64,000 bases of DNA from Shouchella tritolerans (GCF_025770735.1 NZ_JAODPB010000001.1:1-64000); one strand, 5' to 3'; shown: positions 12,172 through 22,628, numbered from the stretch's first letter. A program made the numbers and translations. The notes: a model not told the origin generated them from the letters alone.

Positions 12172-12201
12172 TTGACAGAGGTAGTCTGTTGTCTATATAA
12201 T
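12172..12201 (+). promoter_or_regulatory. rpmH promoter
   Basis: TTGACA at 12172-12177 and TATAAT at 12196-12201 (18-nt spacer; TATATA two bases earlier gives 16). It sits at the right edge of oriC, ~50 nt before rpmH. Confidence 0.85.
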
Positions 12202-12249
12202 TTTTTAGAGTGTCTTACAGAGATACAATCCTCGAAGGAGGTGGAATAA

Positions 12250-12387
12250 ATGGGAAAACCAACGTTCCAACCAAATAACCGCAAACGCAAAAAGAATCAT
12301 GGCTTCCGTGCCCGCATGGCGACAAAAAACGGGCGTAAAGTGATTGCGCGCCGCCGTCAAAAAGGAAGAAAAGTATTGTCTGCATAG
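12250..12387 (+). CDS. rpmH: 50S ribosomal protein L34
   Basis: A 45-aa highly basic protein, [20 protein letters not shown] at the start and [12 protein letters not shown] at the end, which is L34. An AAGGAGGTGG ribosome site lies 6 nt upstream. It is the first gene right of oriC, as in most bacteria, followed by rnpA. Confidence 0.98.
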   Translation: MGKPTFQPNNRKRKKNHGFRARMATKNGRKVIARRRQKGRKVLSA

Positions 12388-12412
12388 ACCACTGGCGCCA
12401 GTGGTCTTTTTC
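12387..12412 (+). terminator. Hairpin with T-run between rpmH and rnpA
   Basis: GACCACTGGC (12387-12396) is followed directly by its reverse complement GCCAGTGGTC (12397-12406) and then TTTTTC. It begins on the last base of the rpmH stop codon. It looks like a partial terminator that would reduce rnpA expression relative to rpmH. Confidence 0.75.
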
Positions 12413-12451
12413 AAGTATGGGGAGCATTGCAGGCGAGAGGTCGTGGTCAGA

Positions 12452-12817
12452 TTGAAAAAAGAGCAACGAATTAAAAAGAACCGAGAGTTTTCAGCGGTCT
12501 TTAAAAAAGGGACTTCAATGGCGAATCGGCAGTTTGTTTTATATGTGTTGCCAAAAGAGGGACAAGACCGTTTCCGACTCGGCCTGTCCGTTTCAAAGCG
12601 TGTCGGGAATGCCGTTTGTCGAAATCGGATCAAGCGCCTTGTTCGCGTCGCTTTTCAGGAACTTGAAGGACGGCTTCGGCCAGACTGTGACTATGTAGTG
12701 ATCGCGCGAAATCAAGCACGGGATCTTTCCTTTAAAGAAGTACGGAGCAGTTTGGAGCATGTTATGAAAAAAGCGAAAGTATTGGCCCCTTTATATGGAA
12801 GTAGTAAAGAAAGATAG
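12452..12817 (+). CDS. rnpA: Ribonuclease P protein component
   Basis: A 121-aa basic RNA-binding subunit that helps RNase P RNA mature tRNA 5' ends. The signature GNAVCRNRIKRLVR (RNR motif) and SVSKRVGNAV are seen at about residues 48-67. The TTG start at 12452 gives MKKEQRIKKNREF, in line with homologues; a GTG two codons upstream is an alternative. Upstream in-frame residues back to 12344 overlap rpmH and are not expected to be translated. Confidence 0.95.
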   Translation: MKKEQRIKKNREFSAVFKKGTSMANRQFVLYVLPKEGQDRFRLGLSVSKRVGNAVCRNRIKRLVRVAFQELEGRLRPDCDYVVIARNQARDLSFKEVRSSLEHVMKKAKVLAPLYGSSKER

Positions 12818-12845
12818 CTGATTGGTGGGAGGATGTCCGAGTTTG

Positions 12846-13700
12846 ATGAAAAAAACAGGCTGGCTAATTGTACTGGCGAGCATGCTGTTGTTTTTATCCG
12901 GCTGCTTTAGCGTCAATGAGCCCGTTACGGCTGACAGCGAAGGGATATGGAATTCGTTTTTTGTGTATCCGTTATCACAGCTTATTATCCTGATTGCCGG
13001 CTGGGTCAGTAGCTATGGCTGGGCGATTATTGTTGTAACGGTTCTGTTTCGGATCGTGCTTTTGCCATTAATGGTCAAGCAGACGAAAAGCATGAAAGCA
13101 ATGCAGCAACTACAGCCCGAAATGCAAAAGCTCCGCGAAAAGTACAGTGCAAAAGATAAGAACACGCAGTTGCAGTTAAATACAGAAATGCAGAAGTTGT
13201 TTTCCGAGCATAAAGTGAACCCATTTGCTGGTTGTTTGCCTTTGCTTGTGCAAATGCCGATTTTCCTGGCGATTTACCACGCGATTATGCGGACGCCTAA
13301 TTTTCAAGGAGAATCGTTTGCTTGGTTTGTTCTAAATAACCCAGACCCCTATTTTATCTTACCTGTTTTGGCATGTATTTTAACGTTTGTCCAGCAAAAA
13401 ATGATGATGGTACAAGACAATCCGCAAATGAAAATTTTGTTGTATGCAATGCCGATTATGATTTTGGTGGTTGGTATTTTCCTTCCTGCCGCTGTCATTT
13501 TGTACTGGGTTGTCGGAAACATTTTCATGATCTTGCAAACCTATTTTATTACCGGACCAAATGCTGGCAAACGGGGCCTCGAAGCAACTGTGCAGACAGC
13601 CGCTGCTTCAAAAGCGAAAGGAAACCAAGGTAGCCAACAGAAAAACAACAAGAAAAAGCCAAATAAGAAAAAGAAAAAGCCGAAGAAAAAACGTAAATAA
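12846..13700 (+). CDS. yidC: Membrane protein insertase YidC/SpoIIIJ
   Basis: A 284-aa Oxa1/YidC insertase. It has a lipoprotein signal (MKKTGWLIVLASMLLFLSGC, lipobox LSGC), five predicted membrane segments with the conserved Arg in VTVLFRIVLLPL, and a very basic Lys-rich tail that contacts ribosomes. In B. subtilis SpoIIIJ is also needed for forespore gene expression. The start at 12846 matches the lipoprotein; a GTG at 12822 would add eight unlikely residues. It is followed by khpB, its usual partner. Confidence 0.95.
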   Translation: MKKTGWLIVLASMLLFLSGCFSVNEPVTADSEGIWNSFFVYPLSQLIILIAGWVSSYGWAIIVVTVLFRIVLLPLMVKQTKSMKAMQQLQPEMQKLREKYSAKDKNTQLQLNTEMQKLFSEHKVNPFAGCLPLLVQMPIFLAIYHAIMRTPNFQGESFAWFVLNNPDPYFILPVLACILTFVQQKMMMVQDNPQMKILLYAMPIMILVVGIFLPAAVILYWVVGNIFMILQTYFITGPNAGKRGLEATVQTAAASKAKGNQGSQQKNNKKKPNKKKKKPKKKRK

Positions 13701-13715
13701 GAAAGGGGATTAAAA

Positions 13716-14348
13716 GTGGCGCATACGTTCAAAGGTCGGACGGTGGAAGAAGCAGTTGCCAATGCAGTGCAGCATTTGGATACTACGGAAGAACATTTAG
13801 TCTATGAAGTCATCGAACAACCACAAAAAGGGTTTTTCGGTTTGTTTGGCGGAAAACCAGCTGTAATTAAAGCACATGTGCCGCCAAGATCTGCAGACGT
13901 TGCCCGCTCCTTTCTTGAAGAAACCATTTCTTTAATGGGATTAAAAGCCGAACTTTCTGTTGAGCAAGTAGGCAAAGAAGCGTTTTTTTCGTTGCATACA
14001 GAAGAAAAGGATCAAGGGCGTTTGATTGGGCGCAAAGGGCAGACGCTCGACTCCTTAGAGTATTTAACGAATTTGGCTGCTTCCCATTCGCCTAGCACGG
14101 ATTTCGTCAAAGTCCGCCTCGATGCCGGAGGCTACCGGCACAAACGGGAAGAAACGCTTAAGCAGCTCGCATTGCGAATCAGCCACAAGGCAAAAGCGAC
14201 AAAGGAACCGATTGTTCTTGAGCCAATGCCAGCTCGTGAACGAAAAGTCATCCATACAACTTTGGCAAACGAAGCCGGTGTGCAAACCTATTCGCAAGGC
14301 GAAGGAGCAAAACGGCATATTGTGGTTGAGCCGAAGCAATCAGACTGA
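13716..14348 (+). CDS. khpB: KhpB/Jag RNA-binding protein
   Basis: A 210-aa protein with an N-terminal Jag domain (PQKGFFGLFGGKPAVIK), a KH domain with RLIGRKGQTLDSLEYLTN, and a C-terminal R3H domain (MPARERKVIHTTLA). KhpB binds RNA, usually with KhpA, and affects cell division and sporulation. GTG start at 13716 after GAAAGGGGA, 15 nt after yidC, so one operon. Confidence 0.95.
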   Translation: MAHTFKGRTVEEAVANAVQHLDTTEEHLVYEVIEQPQKGFFGLFGGKPAVIKAHVPPRSADVARSFLEETISLMGLKAELSVEQVGKEAFFSLHTEEKDQGRLIGRKGQTLDSLEYLTNLAASHSPSTDFVKVRLDAGGYRHKREETLKQLALRISHKAKATKEPIVLEPMPARERKVIHTTLANEAGVQTYSQGEGAKRHIVVEPKQSD

Positions 14349-14449
14349 GACGAGGAGTGCAGGCGAAGGAAGATGCGAATAGAACGGGTGTTTATGAGCA
14401 TATGACTGGGGCAAACGACGACGCATGCGAGCGTTTGTCTACAGTCTGA

Positions 14450-14476
14450 AAGGAAGCAAATGCTTCCTTTTTCTTG
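14450..14476 (+). terminator. Terminator after khpB
   Basis: AAGGAAGCA and TGCTTCCTT pair across a 2-nt spacer, followed by TTTTC, ~100 nt downstream of khpB. It closes the rpmH-rnpA-yidC-khpB unit. Confidence 0.8.
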
Positions 14477-14571
14477 TTGCTAAAAAAGCAGCCAATTTCA
14501 GGCGATAGCTTTTCACGTTTTCCTGTGCTATGCTTATATGTTGAAGATACTGCCTTAAGGAGGTGAAAACG

Positions 14572-15948
14572 ATGGAAATGGATACAATTGCAGCAATATC
14601 GACGGCACTTGGAGAAGGGGCGATTGGGATTGTCCGGCTGAGCGGAGATCAAGCAATTGCGATTGGCGATAAATTGTTTAAAGGGACAAAGCGTTTAGAA
14701 GACACGCCGAGTCACACGATTGTGTATGGCCATTTAATGGATGATGCTAGTGAGGAAACGATTGAGGAAGCGATGGTCACGGTTATGAGAGCGCCGAGGA
14801 CCTATACACGTGAAGACATTGTGGAAATCAATTGCCACGGTGGGCTTGTGTCTGTGAACCGTGTGCTTCAAGCTGTGCTGGCAAAGGGAGCTCGATTGGC
14901 TGAGCCGGGAGAATTCACAAAGCGCGCTTTCTTGAATGGCCGTATTGATTTGTCGCAAGCTGAAGGAGTCATCGACTTAATCCGTTCAAAAACAGACCGG
15001 GCAATGAATGTCGCGTTGCGTCAAGTGGAAGGGCGTTTGTCCAAAAAAATTGGCAAATTGCGGCAAGATCTTTTAGAAACGATTGCTTCTATTGAGGTCA
15101 ATATTGATTATCCAGAGTATGATGCGGAGACAATGACAGCTACGCTTATAAACGAAAAATTGACTATTGTTTTAGCAGAAATTGAAGCGTTACTCGCGAC
15201 TGCAAAACAAGGGAAAGTGTTACGGGAAGGGCTCGCCACCGCTATCATTGGCAGGCCAAATGTTGGCAAGTCCAGTTTGATGAACAGCCTCGTCCATGAA
15301 GCAAAAGCGATTGTGACCGATATACCTGGAACGACGAGAGACACGCTTGAAGAGTATGTCAATGTCCGCGGCGTTCCTCTTCGCCTTATTGATACAGCTG
15401 GTATTCGGGAAACGGAAGACATTGTTGAGCGAATTGGCGTTGAACGGTCTCGGCAAGCGCTCAAAGAAGCCGACTTGATCTTGCTTGTTTTAAACTACGC
15501 AGAAGAGCTTTCAAAAGAGGATGAAGCTTTATTCGAAGCGGTTAAAGGACTGGATGTTGTCGTGATCGTCAATAAAATCGACCAAACAGGGCGGATTGAT
15601 ATGGAGCGTGTCCGCCAACTGGCAGAAGATAGGCCAGTCGTGGCGACTTCCTTCCTCCAGGAAGAAGGAGTCGACCAACTAGAAGAAGCGATTAGTAGCT
15701 TGTTTTTTGCTGGCGGAGTGGAAGGTGCTGATTTGACGTATGTGTCAAATGCCCGTCATATTGGCTTGCTGAACCAAGCAAAAGCTCATGCTGAAGAGGC
15801 GATTGCTGCTAGTTTAACAGATGTTCCTGTTGATTTGATTCAAATTGATGTGACACGGACGTGGGAATTATTAGGCGAAATTATTGGAGAAGATGTCCAA
15901 GATAGTTTAATTGACCAGTTGTTTTCGCAATTTTGTTTAGGAAAATAA
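14572..15948 (+). CDS. mnmE: tRNA modification GTPase MnmE
   Basis: A 458-aa GTPase that with MnmG makes the cmnm5 modification of U34 in several tRNAs. It has an N-terminal formyl-THF-binding region, G1 [19 protein letters not shown]4 NKID and the C-terminal FCLGK, whose Cys is characteristic. The start at 14572 ([11 protein letters not shown]) follows AAGGAGGTGAAAAC; the GTG nine nt upstream lies within that ribosome site. Confidence 0.97.
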   Translation: MEMDTIAAISTALGEGAIGIVRLSGDQAIAIGDKLFKGTKRLEDTPSHTIVYGHLMDDASEETIEEAMVTVMRAPRTYTREDIVEINCHGGLVSVNRVLQAVLAKGARLAEPGEFTKRAFLNGRIDLSQAEGVIDLIRSKTDRAMNVALRQVEGRLSKKIGKLRQDLLETIASIEVNIDYPEYDAETMTATLINEKLTIVLAEIEALLATAKQGKVLREGLATAIIGRPNVGKSSLMNSLVHEAKAIVTDIPGTTRDTLEEYVNVRGVPLRLIDTAGIRETEDIVERIGVERSRQALKEADLILLVLNYAEELSKEDEALFEAVKGLDVVVIVNKIDQTGRIDMERVRQLAEDRPVVATSFLQEEGVDQLEEAISSLFFAGGVEGADLTYVSNARHIGLLNQAKAHAEEAIAASLTDVPVDLIQIDVTRTWELLGEIIGEDVQDSLIDQLFSQFCLGK

Positions 15949-15977
15949 ACACATTTTTTTGTGTAGAAAGGAAGGTA

Positions 15978-16000
15978 GGCTGCTAGGCAATTTAGCAGCC
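15978..16000 (+). promoter_or_regulatory. Hairpin between Shine-Dalgarno and start codon of mnmG
   Basis: GGCTGCTA (15978-15985) pairs perfectly with TAGCAGCC (15993-16000). The only good ribosome site, GAAAGGAAGG (15966-15975), is ~34 nt from the conserved ATG at 16010. Folding the hairpin would reduce the effective spacing to about 11 nt, suggesting structure-bridged initiation. Confidence 0.5.
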
Positions 16001-16009
16001 GCAGCCCAT

Positions 16010-17899
16010 ATGAGTTACCAAGGTGGAACGTTTGACGTTATTGTCATCGGCGCAGGGCATGCGGGCGTAGAAGCTGGCCTTGCTGCTGCGAGAATGGGCG
16101 CAAACACGCTCATGTTGACGTTGAATCTAGATGCAGTTGCATTTATGCCGTGCAACCCTTCTGTTGGAGGGCCGGCTAAAGGCATTGTTGTCCGTGAAAT
16201 TGATGCTCTTGGCGGAGAAATGGGACGGAATATTGATAAAACCCATATTCAAATGAGAATGCTTAACACGGGGAAAGGCCCAGCTGTTCGAGCACTGAGG
16301 GCGCAAGCGGATAAATTCCGTTATCAACAAGAGATGAAACGGACGATTGAAGAGCAAGAAAATCTGCTTCTTCGCCAAGGAATGGTGGACCGTTTAATTA
16401 TCGAAGAAGGAGAGTGCCGCGGCGTTATTACGAACACAGGGGCACAATATCGGGCCAAAGCAGTTGTTGTTACAACAGGCACGTATTTGCGCGGAAAAAT
16501 TATATTGGGAGAGCTTTCTTATGAGTCTGGGCCGAACAATATGCAACCAAGCATTAAGCTGTCAGACCACTTGAAAGAGCTCGGTTTCGACATGGTTCGC
16601 TTTAAAACAGGAACGCCTCCTCGTGTCCATGGGAATACGATTGATTACAAGAAAACAGAAATTCAGCCTGGAGATGACAAACCTCGCGCTTTTTCGTATG
16701 AGACGACAAAATTCATTACAGACCAGCTGCCGTGCTGGTTAACGTATACGAGCGAAAATACTCATCAAATTATTTCTGCTAACCTTGGACGTTCCCCTAT
16801 GTATTCCGGTATGATAGAAGGGACAGGACCAAGGTACTGCCCTTCGATTGAGGATAAAATTGTTCGTTTTAGCGATAAGCCAAGACATCAGATTTTCCTG
16901 GAGCCGGAAGGGCGCGATACAAGTGAAGTCTATGTACAAGGGTTGTCGACAAGTCTGCCAGAAGATGTCCAATTGTCGATGCTTAAAACGATTCCTGGCT
17001 TAGAAGAAGTCCGAATGATGCGGCCTGGCTATGCGATTGAATATGACGCGATCGTGCCAACACAACTATGGCCAACATTAGAAACGAAAAAAATTAGCGG
17101 GTTGTTTACGGCGGGGCAAATCAATGGAACATCTGGCTATGAAGAAGCAGCCGGACAAGGGATTATCGCTGGCATTAATGCGGCCCAAAAGGCATTTGGC
17201 AAAGAAGGCGTGATTTTAGATCGTTCAGAGGCTTACATTGGCGTGTTGATTGACGACCTTGTAACCAAAGGGACGAATGAACCATACCGCTTGCTGACAT
17301 CACGGGCTGAGTTTCGCTTAATTCTTCGCCATGACAATGCCGATTTGCGTTTGACGGAAAAAGGCTACGAGTTAGGATTAATTTCTGAAGAACGCTATTC
17401 CCGCTTTAAAGCAAAACAAGAAGCGATTGAACAGGAAAAACAACGAATTTCTGACCTGGTTGTAAAACCGTCAGACCAAGTCAACCAACTACTTGAACGT
17501 TTAGGTTCAAGGCCGATGACGGAAGCTTTAAAAGCGACAGCGGTGTTAAAACGGCCAGAAATGACTTACGACCATTTCCTGAAAATCATTCCGCGGCCAG
17601 ACGTGGAGCTTGATGAAGAGGTATATGAACAAGTTGAAATTCAAATCAAATACGAGGGTTATATTGAGAAACAGTGGCAACAAATTGAACGCTTGAAAAA
17701 GATGGAACGAAAACGAATTCCTGAGGATCTTGATTATGATGCAATCCAAGGAATAGCGACAGAAGCGCGGCAAAAACTAAAACAAGTTCGGCCTCTTTCA
17801 GTAGGCCAGGCTTCCCGTGTTTCAGGCGTAAACCCAGCAGATATTTCGATTCTGCTTGTATATCTCGAACAAGGGCGGCTGGCAAAAACATCATCGTAA
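16010..17899 (+). CDS. mnmG: tRNA uridine-34 modification enzyme MnmG (GidA)
   Basis: A 629-aa FAD enzyme, partner of MnmE. The FAD-binding motif [17 protein letters not shown] is near residues 16-32, with [20 protein letters not shown] and [13 protein letters not shown] conserved. The start ATG at 16010 gives [14 protein letters not shown], matching B. subtilis. Upstream in-frame codons reach a TTG at 15959 and a CTG nearer the ribosome site; either could be used if the hairpin explanation is wrong. It is 61 nt after mnmE. Confidence 0.96.
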   Translation: MSYQGGTFDVIVIGAGHAGVEAGLAAARMGANTLMLTLNLDAVAFMPCNPSVGGPAKGIVVREIDALGGEMGRNIDKTHIQMRMLNTGKGPAVRALRAQADKFRYQQEMKRTIEEQENLLLRQGMVDRLIIEEGECRGVITNTGAQYRAKAVVVTTGTYLRGKIILGELSYESGPNNMQPSIKLSDHLKELGFDMVRFKTGTPPRVHGNTIDYKKTEIQPGDDKPRAFSYETTKFITDQLPCWLTYTSENTHQIISANLGRSPMYSGMIEGTGPRYCPSIEDKIVRFSDKPRHQIFLEPEGRDTSEVYVQGLSTSLPEDVQLSMLKTIPGLEEVRMMRPGYAIEYDAIVPTQLWPTLETKKISGLFTAGQINGTSGYEEAAGQGIIAGINAAQKAFGKEGVILDRSEAYIGVLIDDLVTKGTNEPYRLLTSRAEFRLILRHDNADLRLTEKGYELGLISEERYSRFKAKQEAIEQEKQRISDLVVKPSDQVNQLLERLGSRPMTEALKATAVLKRPEMTYDHFLKIIPRPDVELDEEVYEQVEIQIKYEGYIEKQWQQIERLKKMERKRIPEDLDYDAIQGIATEARQKLKQVRPLSVGQASRVSGVNPADISILLVYLEQGRLAKTSS

Positions 17900-17909
17900 G
17901 GAGGAGCAG

Positions 17910-18623
17910 ATGGGCGAAGAATTTTTCTCCTCGTTATTAGCGGAACAAAAAATCGTCTTATCGTCCACTCAGCACGAGCAGTTCAAGCGCTATTTTGAAC
18001 TGCTCGTTGAGTGGAACGAAAAGATGAATTTGACTGCTATTACCGAAAAAAAGGATGTATACTTAAAACATTTTTATGATTCAATCACGCCGAGTTTTTA
18101 CTACCCGTTTACTGACCAAAAAATTGTTGATATCGGCGCTGGGGCTGGGTTTCCAAGCTTGCCGCTTAAAATCCTTTATCCCGACTTGCAAATTTCGATT
18201 ATCGATTCTCTAAATAAGCGAATTGGGTTTTTAACCCATTTGGCTAATGAACTGGAATTAACAGGCGTTTCTTTTTACCATGACCGGGCGGAAATGGCCG
18301 GAAAAAGCAAGCTTCACCGTGAAGTTTATGATGTTGCAATCGCCAGGGCAGTCGCACGTATGTCCGTTTTAAGTGAACTTTGTTTGCCTTTTGTGAAAGT
18401 AGGCGGTGATTTTATAGCCTTAAAAGGGGCTGGCAGCAATGAAGAAGTGGCTGAAGGAAAAAAAGCGATTGCTGTTTTAGGCGGAGAACTTTCCGCTAGC
18501 CATTCATTCCAACTGCCGATTGAACATAGCGAAAGGCAAATTGTACAGATAAAAAAGGCGAAAGCAACGCCAAATAAGTATCCTCGCAAGCCTGGGGTGC
18601 CCAATAAGCAGCCAATCACGTGA
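17910..18623 (+). CDS. rsmG: 16S rRNA m7G527 methyltransferase RsmG
   Basis: A 237-aa SAM-dependent methyltransferase; loss gives low-level streptomycin resistance in many bacteria. It has the SAM motif [16 protein letters not shown], followed by [10 protein letters not shown] and IARAVA. The ATG at 17910 follows AAGGAGGAGC, 10 nt after mnmG. Confidence 0.96.
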   Translation: MGEEFFSSLLAEQKIVLSSTQHEQFKRYFELLVEWNEKMNLTAITEKKDVYLKHFYDSITPSFYYPFTDQKIVDIGAGAGFPSLPLKILYPDLQISIIDSLNKRIGFLTHLANELELTGVSFYHDRAEMAGKSKLHREVYDVAIARAVARMSVLSELCLPFVKVGGDFIALKGAGSNEEVAEGKKAIAVLGGELSASHSFQLPIEHSERQIVQIKKAKATPNKYPRKPGVPNKQPIT

Positions 18624-18625
18624 AG

Positions 18626-18641
18626 TGTTCCACGTGAAACA
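18626..18641. other. parS: parS centromere site 1
   Basis: TGTTCCACGTGAAACA, an exact match to the B. subtilis parS consensus TGTTNCACGTGAAACA, lies just after rsmG. It is bound by Spo0J/ParB, which spreads from it and loads SMC. Confidence 0.96.
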
Positions 18642-18729
18642 TATGTGAATTTCCAATGAGAAAAGGAATGCTGCGAATATATGTCGAATCAATTCAAATG
18701 GTTAAAAACAAAAGGTGGTGTCCGAGGCG

Positions 18730-19581
18730 ATGAAGCAATCGTTTTCACGCCTATTTGGCTTAAATGATAAAAACGACGATGCTGAATTAAATGCAAACGA
18801 AGAGGTACAGCAGCTTGCTATTAAAGATATCGTGCCGAATCGCTTCCAGCCTAGAACTTTATTTGATGAAGACCGGATTGCCGAGTTAGCGCAAACGATA
18901 AGGACGCATGGAGTCATACAGCCCATTGTCGTCCGTGTTCGCGATGATAAATATGAAATCATTGCAGGAGAACGCAGATGGCGTGCTGTTACTTCGTTGC
19001 AATGGGAAACGATTCCTGCTATTGTCAAAGAATTTAATGATTCGCAAACAGCTTCGATTGCACTAATTGAAAATTTGCAGCGTGAAGGCTTAACTGCAAT
19101 TGAAGAGGCAACCGCTTATGCAAAATTAATCGAAATCCACAACTTGACGCAGGAAAGTTTGGCACAACGCCTTGGCAAAGGCCAATCAACGATTGCAAAC
19201 AAACTTCGATTGCTTCATTTGCCACAAGCTGTCCAAGATGCAATTTTAAATAGAGACATTTCAGAGCGTCATGCTCGCGCGTTAATTGCTTTAAAAGATG
19301 CTGAAGCCCAAGAAGCGGTTTTAAAACAAATCATTGAAGAACAGTTGAATGTGAAGCAGACGGAAGAACGGGTTAAAGCTTATTTTAAAGCAGCGGAAGA
19401 AGAAGCGCCAAAAAAGAAAAAGCCGAAACGAAAATCTTATCCGAAAGACATGCGGATTGCCATGAATACCATTCGTCAATCAGTTGATATGGTGATGAAA
19501 AGCGGCTTAAAAGTCGATACCGATGAAGAAGACAATGAAGAATTTTACCAATTTACGATTCGCATTCCGAAGAAAAAATGA
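18730..19581 (+). CDS. noc: Nucleoid occlusion protein Noc
   Basis: A 283-aa ParB paralogue that binds NBS sites and blocks division over the nucleoid. It starts [11 protein letters not shown] (the amphipathic membrane-binding helix), then [18 protein letters not shown] (CTPase/ParB box), IENLQREGL and an HTH with [14 protein letters not shown]. The tail [16 protein letters not shown] matches B. subtilis Noc rather than Spo0J. ATG 18730 is preferred over GTG 18715. Confidence 0.95.
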   Translation: MKQSFSRLFGLNDKNDDAELNANEEVQQLAIKDIVPNRFQPRTLFDEDRIAELAQTIRTHGVIQPIVVRVRDDKYEIIAGERRWRAVTSLQWETIPAIVKEFNDSQTASIALIENLQREGLTAIEEATAYAKLIEIHNLTQESLAQRLGKGQSTIANKLRLLHLPQAVQDAILNRDISERHARALIALKDAEAQEAVLKQIIEEQLNVKQTEERVKAYFKAAEEEAPKKKKPKRKSYPKDMRIAMNTIRQSVDMVMKSGLKVDTDEEDNEEFYQFTIRIPKKK

Positions 19582-19609
19582 TCTATCAGCTTTGATAGGT
19601 CTTTTTTTG
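19580..19609 (+). terminator. Terminator after noc
   Basis: CTATCA and TGATAG pair across GCTT, followed by a run of seven T, overlapping the noc stop codon. Confidence 0.75.
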
Positions 19610-19765
19610 TTGTTTTTTCCCTAAAATGGGTCTAATTCAGTTTCACAAACTACAAGAAAAAATGTATAGTAGAGTTAGACTATTAAAATCGCTCATTAAA
19701 CACGTAAATTGTTTAACAATCGGATTGTTTGATGTTTTGCAGGAAAGCAGGAAAGAGGTGCCCAT

Positions 19766-20527
19766 GTGTCAAAAATCATCGCTATCGCAAATCAAAAAGG
19801 CGGTGTAGGGAAAACGACAACATCAGTCAATTTAGCTGCTTGTTTGGCTCACTTAGGAAAACGTGTGCTGCTCGTAGACATTGATCCCCAAGGCAATGCT
19901 ACAAGTGGCGTTGGCATTGAAAAAGGCGACGTCGATGAATGTGTCTATGATTTGCTAATAGAGGATTTAGATGCACGCAAAGTTGTTAGGCAAACAGAAG
20001 TGGAGAATCTTGATGTTATACCGGCTACGATTCAGTTGTCAGGGGCTGAAATTGAACTAGTACCAACGATTTCAAGGGAAGTCCGTTTGAAAAAAGCATT
20101 GACGCCTTTGAAATCCCATTATGATTACATTTTTATTGATTGCCCTCCTTCACTTGGATTGTTAACCATTAATGCGTTAACCGCTTCAGATTCAGTTGTG
20201 ATTCCTGTCCAATGTGAGTACTATGCACTGGAAGGGCTTAGCCAATTGCTTAATACTGTTCGCCTCGTACAAAAACATTTAAATACGGACTTAGCGATCG
20301 AAGGCGTATTGTTAACGATGTTAGATGCGCGAACAAATTTAGGCATTCAAGTAATTGAAGAAGTGAAAAAATATTTTCGTGATAAAGTATTTGATACCAT
20401 TATTCCGAGAACTGTCCGTTTAGGGGAAGCGCCGAGCTATGGAAAACCAATTATCGTGTATGATGCCAAGTCGCGTGGTGCCGAAGTATACATAGACTTA
20501 GCGAAGGAAGTGGTTGCGAATGGCTAG
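19766..20527 (+). CDS. soj: Chromosome partitioning ATPase Soj (ParA)
   Basis: A 253-aa ParA-type ATPase with the deviant Walker A motif QKGGVGKTTT at residues 10-19. Soj drives origin segregation and regulates DnaA. GTG start at 19766 after GAAAGAGGTG. Its 3' end overlaps spo0J by 8 nt, indicating translational coupling. Confidence 0.97.
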   Translation: MSKIIAIANQKGGVGKTTTSVNLAACLAHLGKRVLLVDIDPQGNATSGVGIEKGDVDECVYDLLIEDLDARKVVRQTEVENLDVIPATIQLSGAEIELVPTISREVRLKKALTPLKSHYDYIFIDCPPSLGLLTINALTASDSVVIPVQCEYYALEGLSQLLNTVRLVQKHLNTDLAIEGVLLTMLDARTNLGIQVIEEVKKYFRDKVFDTIIPRTVRLGEAPSYGKPIIVYDAKSRGAEVYIDLAKEVVANG

Positions 20528-21389
20528 AACTGCAGGAAAAAAAGGGTTAGGAAAAGGGCTGCAAGCGTTCTTTCCGGAACAAGAAGATACGCAAGAAGAG
20601 CAAATTGTACAAGTTGATCTTGCAGACGTTAGGCCAAATCCGTATCAACCTAGAAAAACATTTTCGGAAGAAGCATTAAAGGAATTGAGCAACTCGATTC
20701 GTGAACACGGAATTTTGCAGCCTGTTACTGTACGCAAAGCGATTAAAGGGTATGAAATTGTAATGGGCGAGCGGCGAGTAAAAGCGGCAAAACAAGCAGG
20801 ATTAAAACAAATCCCTGTGATTGTCCAGGAACTTGATGAAAATAAAATGATGGAAATTGCTTTAATTGAGAACTTGCAGCGTGAAGATTTGAATCCAATC
20901 GAGGAAGCAATTGCTTACGAGAAATTGATGGAGCATACGAATAGCACGCAAGAGCAGCTGGCGCAGCGCCTTGGAAAAAGCAGGCCGCATATTGCCAACC
21001 ATATGCGCTTGTTGCAATTGCCAAAAGTTGTTCAAGAGTTCATTTCCGTTGGCAAACTCACAATGGGCCATGGACGTGCGCTTTTAGGGCTGCAAGACAA
21101 GCAAAAACTTTCACAGCTGTTAGAAAAAGTGCTGCAAGACAAGCTCAGCGTTCGGGAAGTCGAACAGCTCGTCCAGAGACTAAACGAACATGTTCCACGT
21201 GAAACAAAGCAAGTAAAAGTGAAGTTACCTCCGATTATTAAAGAACAGCAAGAGCGTTTAAGAGATACGCTTGGTACATCTGTATTAATCAAGCCTGGAA
21301 AGAAAAAAGGCAAAATCGAAATTGACTATTTTTCCGAGGATGACTTGGAACGGATTTTATCATTATTGGTTCATACAGAAAAGGAATGA
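20520..21389 (+). CDS. spo0J: Chromosome partitioning protein Spo0J (ParB)
   Basis: A 289-aa parS-binding CTPase clamp. The N-terminus MARTAGKKGLGKGLQAFF includes the basic Soj-activating peptide. VRPNPYQPRKTF, GERRVKAA and IENLQREDLNPIEEA are the ParB box, and GKSRPHIANHMRLLQLP is the HTH. The coding sequence contains a parS site at 21191-21206, as in B. subtilis. Confidence 0.97.
   Translation: MARTAGKKGLGKGLQAFFPEQEDTQEEQIVQVDLADVRPNPYQPRKTFSEEALKELSNSIREHGILQPVTVRKAIKGYEIVMGERRVKAAKQAGLKQIPVIVQELDENKMMEIALIENLQREDLNPIEEAIAYEKLMEHTNSTQEQLAQRLGKSRPHIANHMRLLQLPKVVQEFISVGKLTMGHGRALLGLQDKQKLSQLLEKVLQDKLSVREVEQLVQRLNEHVPRETKQVKVKLPPIIKEQQERLRDTLGTSVLIKPGKKKGKIEIDYFSEDDLERILSLLVHTEKE
21191..21206. 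other. parS: parS centromere site 2, inside spo0J
   Basis: TGTTCCACGTGAAACA, identical to site 1, within the spo0J coding sequence (encoding VPRET). B. subtilis also carries a parS in spo0J. Confidence 0.96.
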
Positions 21390-21431
21390 AGCTGTCGGCT
21401 GCGATGGCTTCTTTTTTAAAGGAGTGGGATG

Positions 21432-22583
21432 ATGCGGTATTTTGATCAAGCGGCAACTTCTTTTCCGATGGCAAAAACAGTCGCTGATGCTGTTAGCGAA
21501 GCGATTCTTACCTATGGAGCGAATCCAGGAAGAGGAGGACATCAGTTAGCGAGGCAAGCAGCGGAAACGCTTTTTCAGGCAAGAAAACAGTTAGCAGCCT
21601 TTTTAGGCGCGCCAGGGCCTGAGCACATTTGGTTTTATCCGAATGCCACTTACGCGTTAAATCAAGCCATTCTTGGCTTCCCTTTGCAGCAAGGGGGTCG
21701 AGTAGTAAGCACAGCTTTTGAACATAATTCGGTTTTACGGCCATTGCATGTACTTGAAAAAGAAAAGCAGGCGACGATCGTGTATGCAAGCGGAAAAACG
21801 GGGAACGAGACAGCAGCAGCAGTCGTAGAAGCAATGACGCCAGGCACGCGCCTTGTTGTTATCAATCATGCATCAAATGTAACAGGAGAAATCGTGCCTT
21901 TAAAACCAATTGCAACAAAAGCAAAAGAAATTGGTGCCGTCCTACTTGTGGATGCCTCACAAACGGCTGGGAAAATCGCGATTGACATGGAACAAGACGG
22001 AATTGATCTGTTGGCGTGCCCAGGACATAAAGGCTTGTTAGGGCCACAAGGAACAGGGTTGTTAGCAGCAGCGAGAGATGTTGGCTTGAAACCGCTCGTC
22101 CATGGCGGTACTGGCCATTTTTCCGAGCATCCAGAGCAGCCAGATAAATGGCCTGAGCGCTATGAAGCTGGCACGGCCAATACACCAGGAATTGCAGGCT
22201 TGCTTGCAGGTTTGCAAGAGCTTGAACGTCTAGGAGGAGTGGATGCTGTGCATGCCCATGAAATGGAAGCAACACGTATCTTTTTAGAAGGGATTAGCAA
22301 CCATGAGCATGTACATGTAGTCGGCTCTTTATCGACACAAGGAAGAGTAGCGGTTGTTTCTTTTGCAATTGACGGCGTAAGCAGCCAAGAAACGGCCATG
22401 ATTTTAGATGAACATTATAATATCGCTGTACGAGCAGGCCTTCATTGCGCGCCAAAGCTGCACAATTGGTACAAGACAGCTGAAGATGGGCTCGTACGCG
22501 CCAGTTTTGGACCTTACACAAAACAAGAAGACGTTTCTGCTCTTGTGGATGCGATTACAGACATTGCCGATGCGTTCCGCTAA
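21432..22583 (+). CDS. Class V aminotransferase, cysteine desulfurase family
   Basis: A 383-aa PLP enzyme of the Csd-like group. It starts MRYFDQAATSFP, with VNHASNVTGE, the PLP-lysine segment CPGHKGLLGPQGTG, and GLHCAPKLHNW, which carries the candidate catalytic Cys. The family moves sulfur from cysteine, but the partner here is unknown. GGAGTGGG precedes two tandem ATGs (21429, 21432); the second has better spacing. Confidence 0.85.
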   Translation: MRYFDQAATSFPMAKTVADAVSEAILTYGANPGRGGHQLARQAAETLFQARKQLAAFLGAPGPEHIWFYPNATYALNQAILGFPLQQGGRVVSTAFEHNSVLRPLHVLEKEKQATIVYASGKTGNETAAAVVEAMTPGTRLVVINHASNVTGEIVPLKPIATKAKEIGAVLLVDASQTAGKIAIDMEQDGIDLLACPGHKGLLGPQGTGLLAAARDVGLKPLVHGGTGHFSEHPEQPDKWPERYEAGTANTPGIAGLLAGLQELERLGGVDAVHAHEMEATRIFLEGISNHEHVHVVGSLSTQGRVAVVSFAIDGVSSQETAMILDEHYNIAVRAGLHCAPKLHNWYKTAEDGLVRASFGPYTKQEDVSALVDAITDIADAFR

Positions 22584-22628
22584 GATGTTAGGCAACTGGC
22601 TATTCCTTATTGGCGATCAACGATGGCG

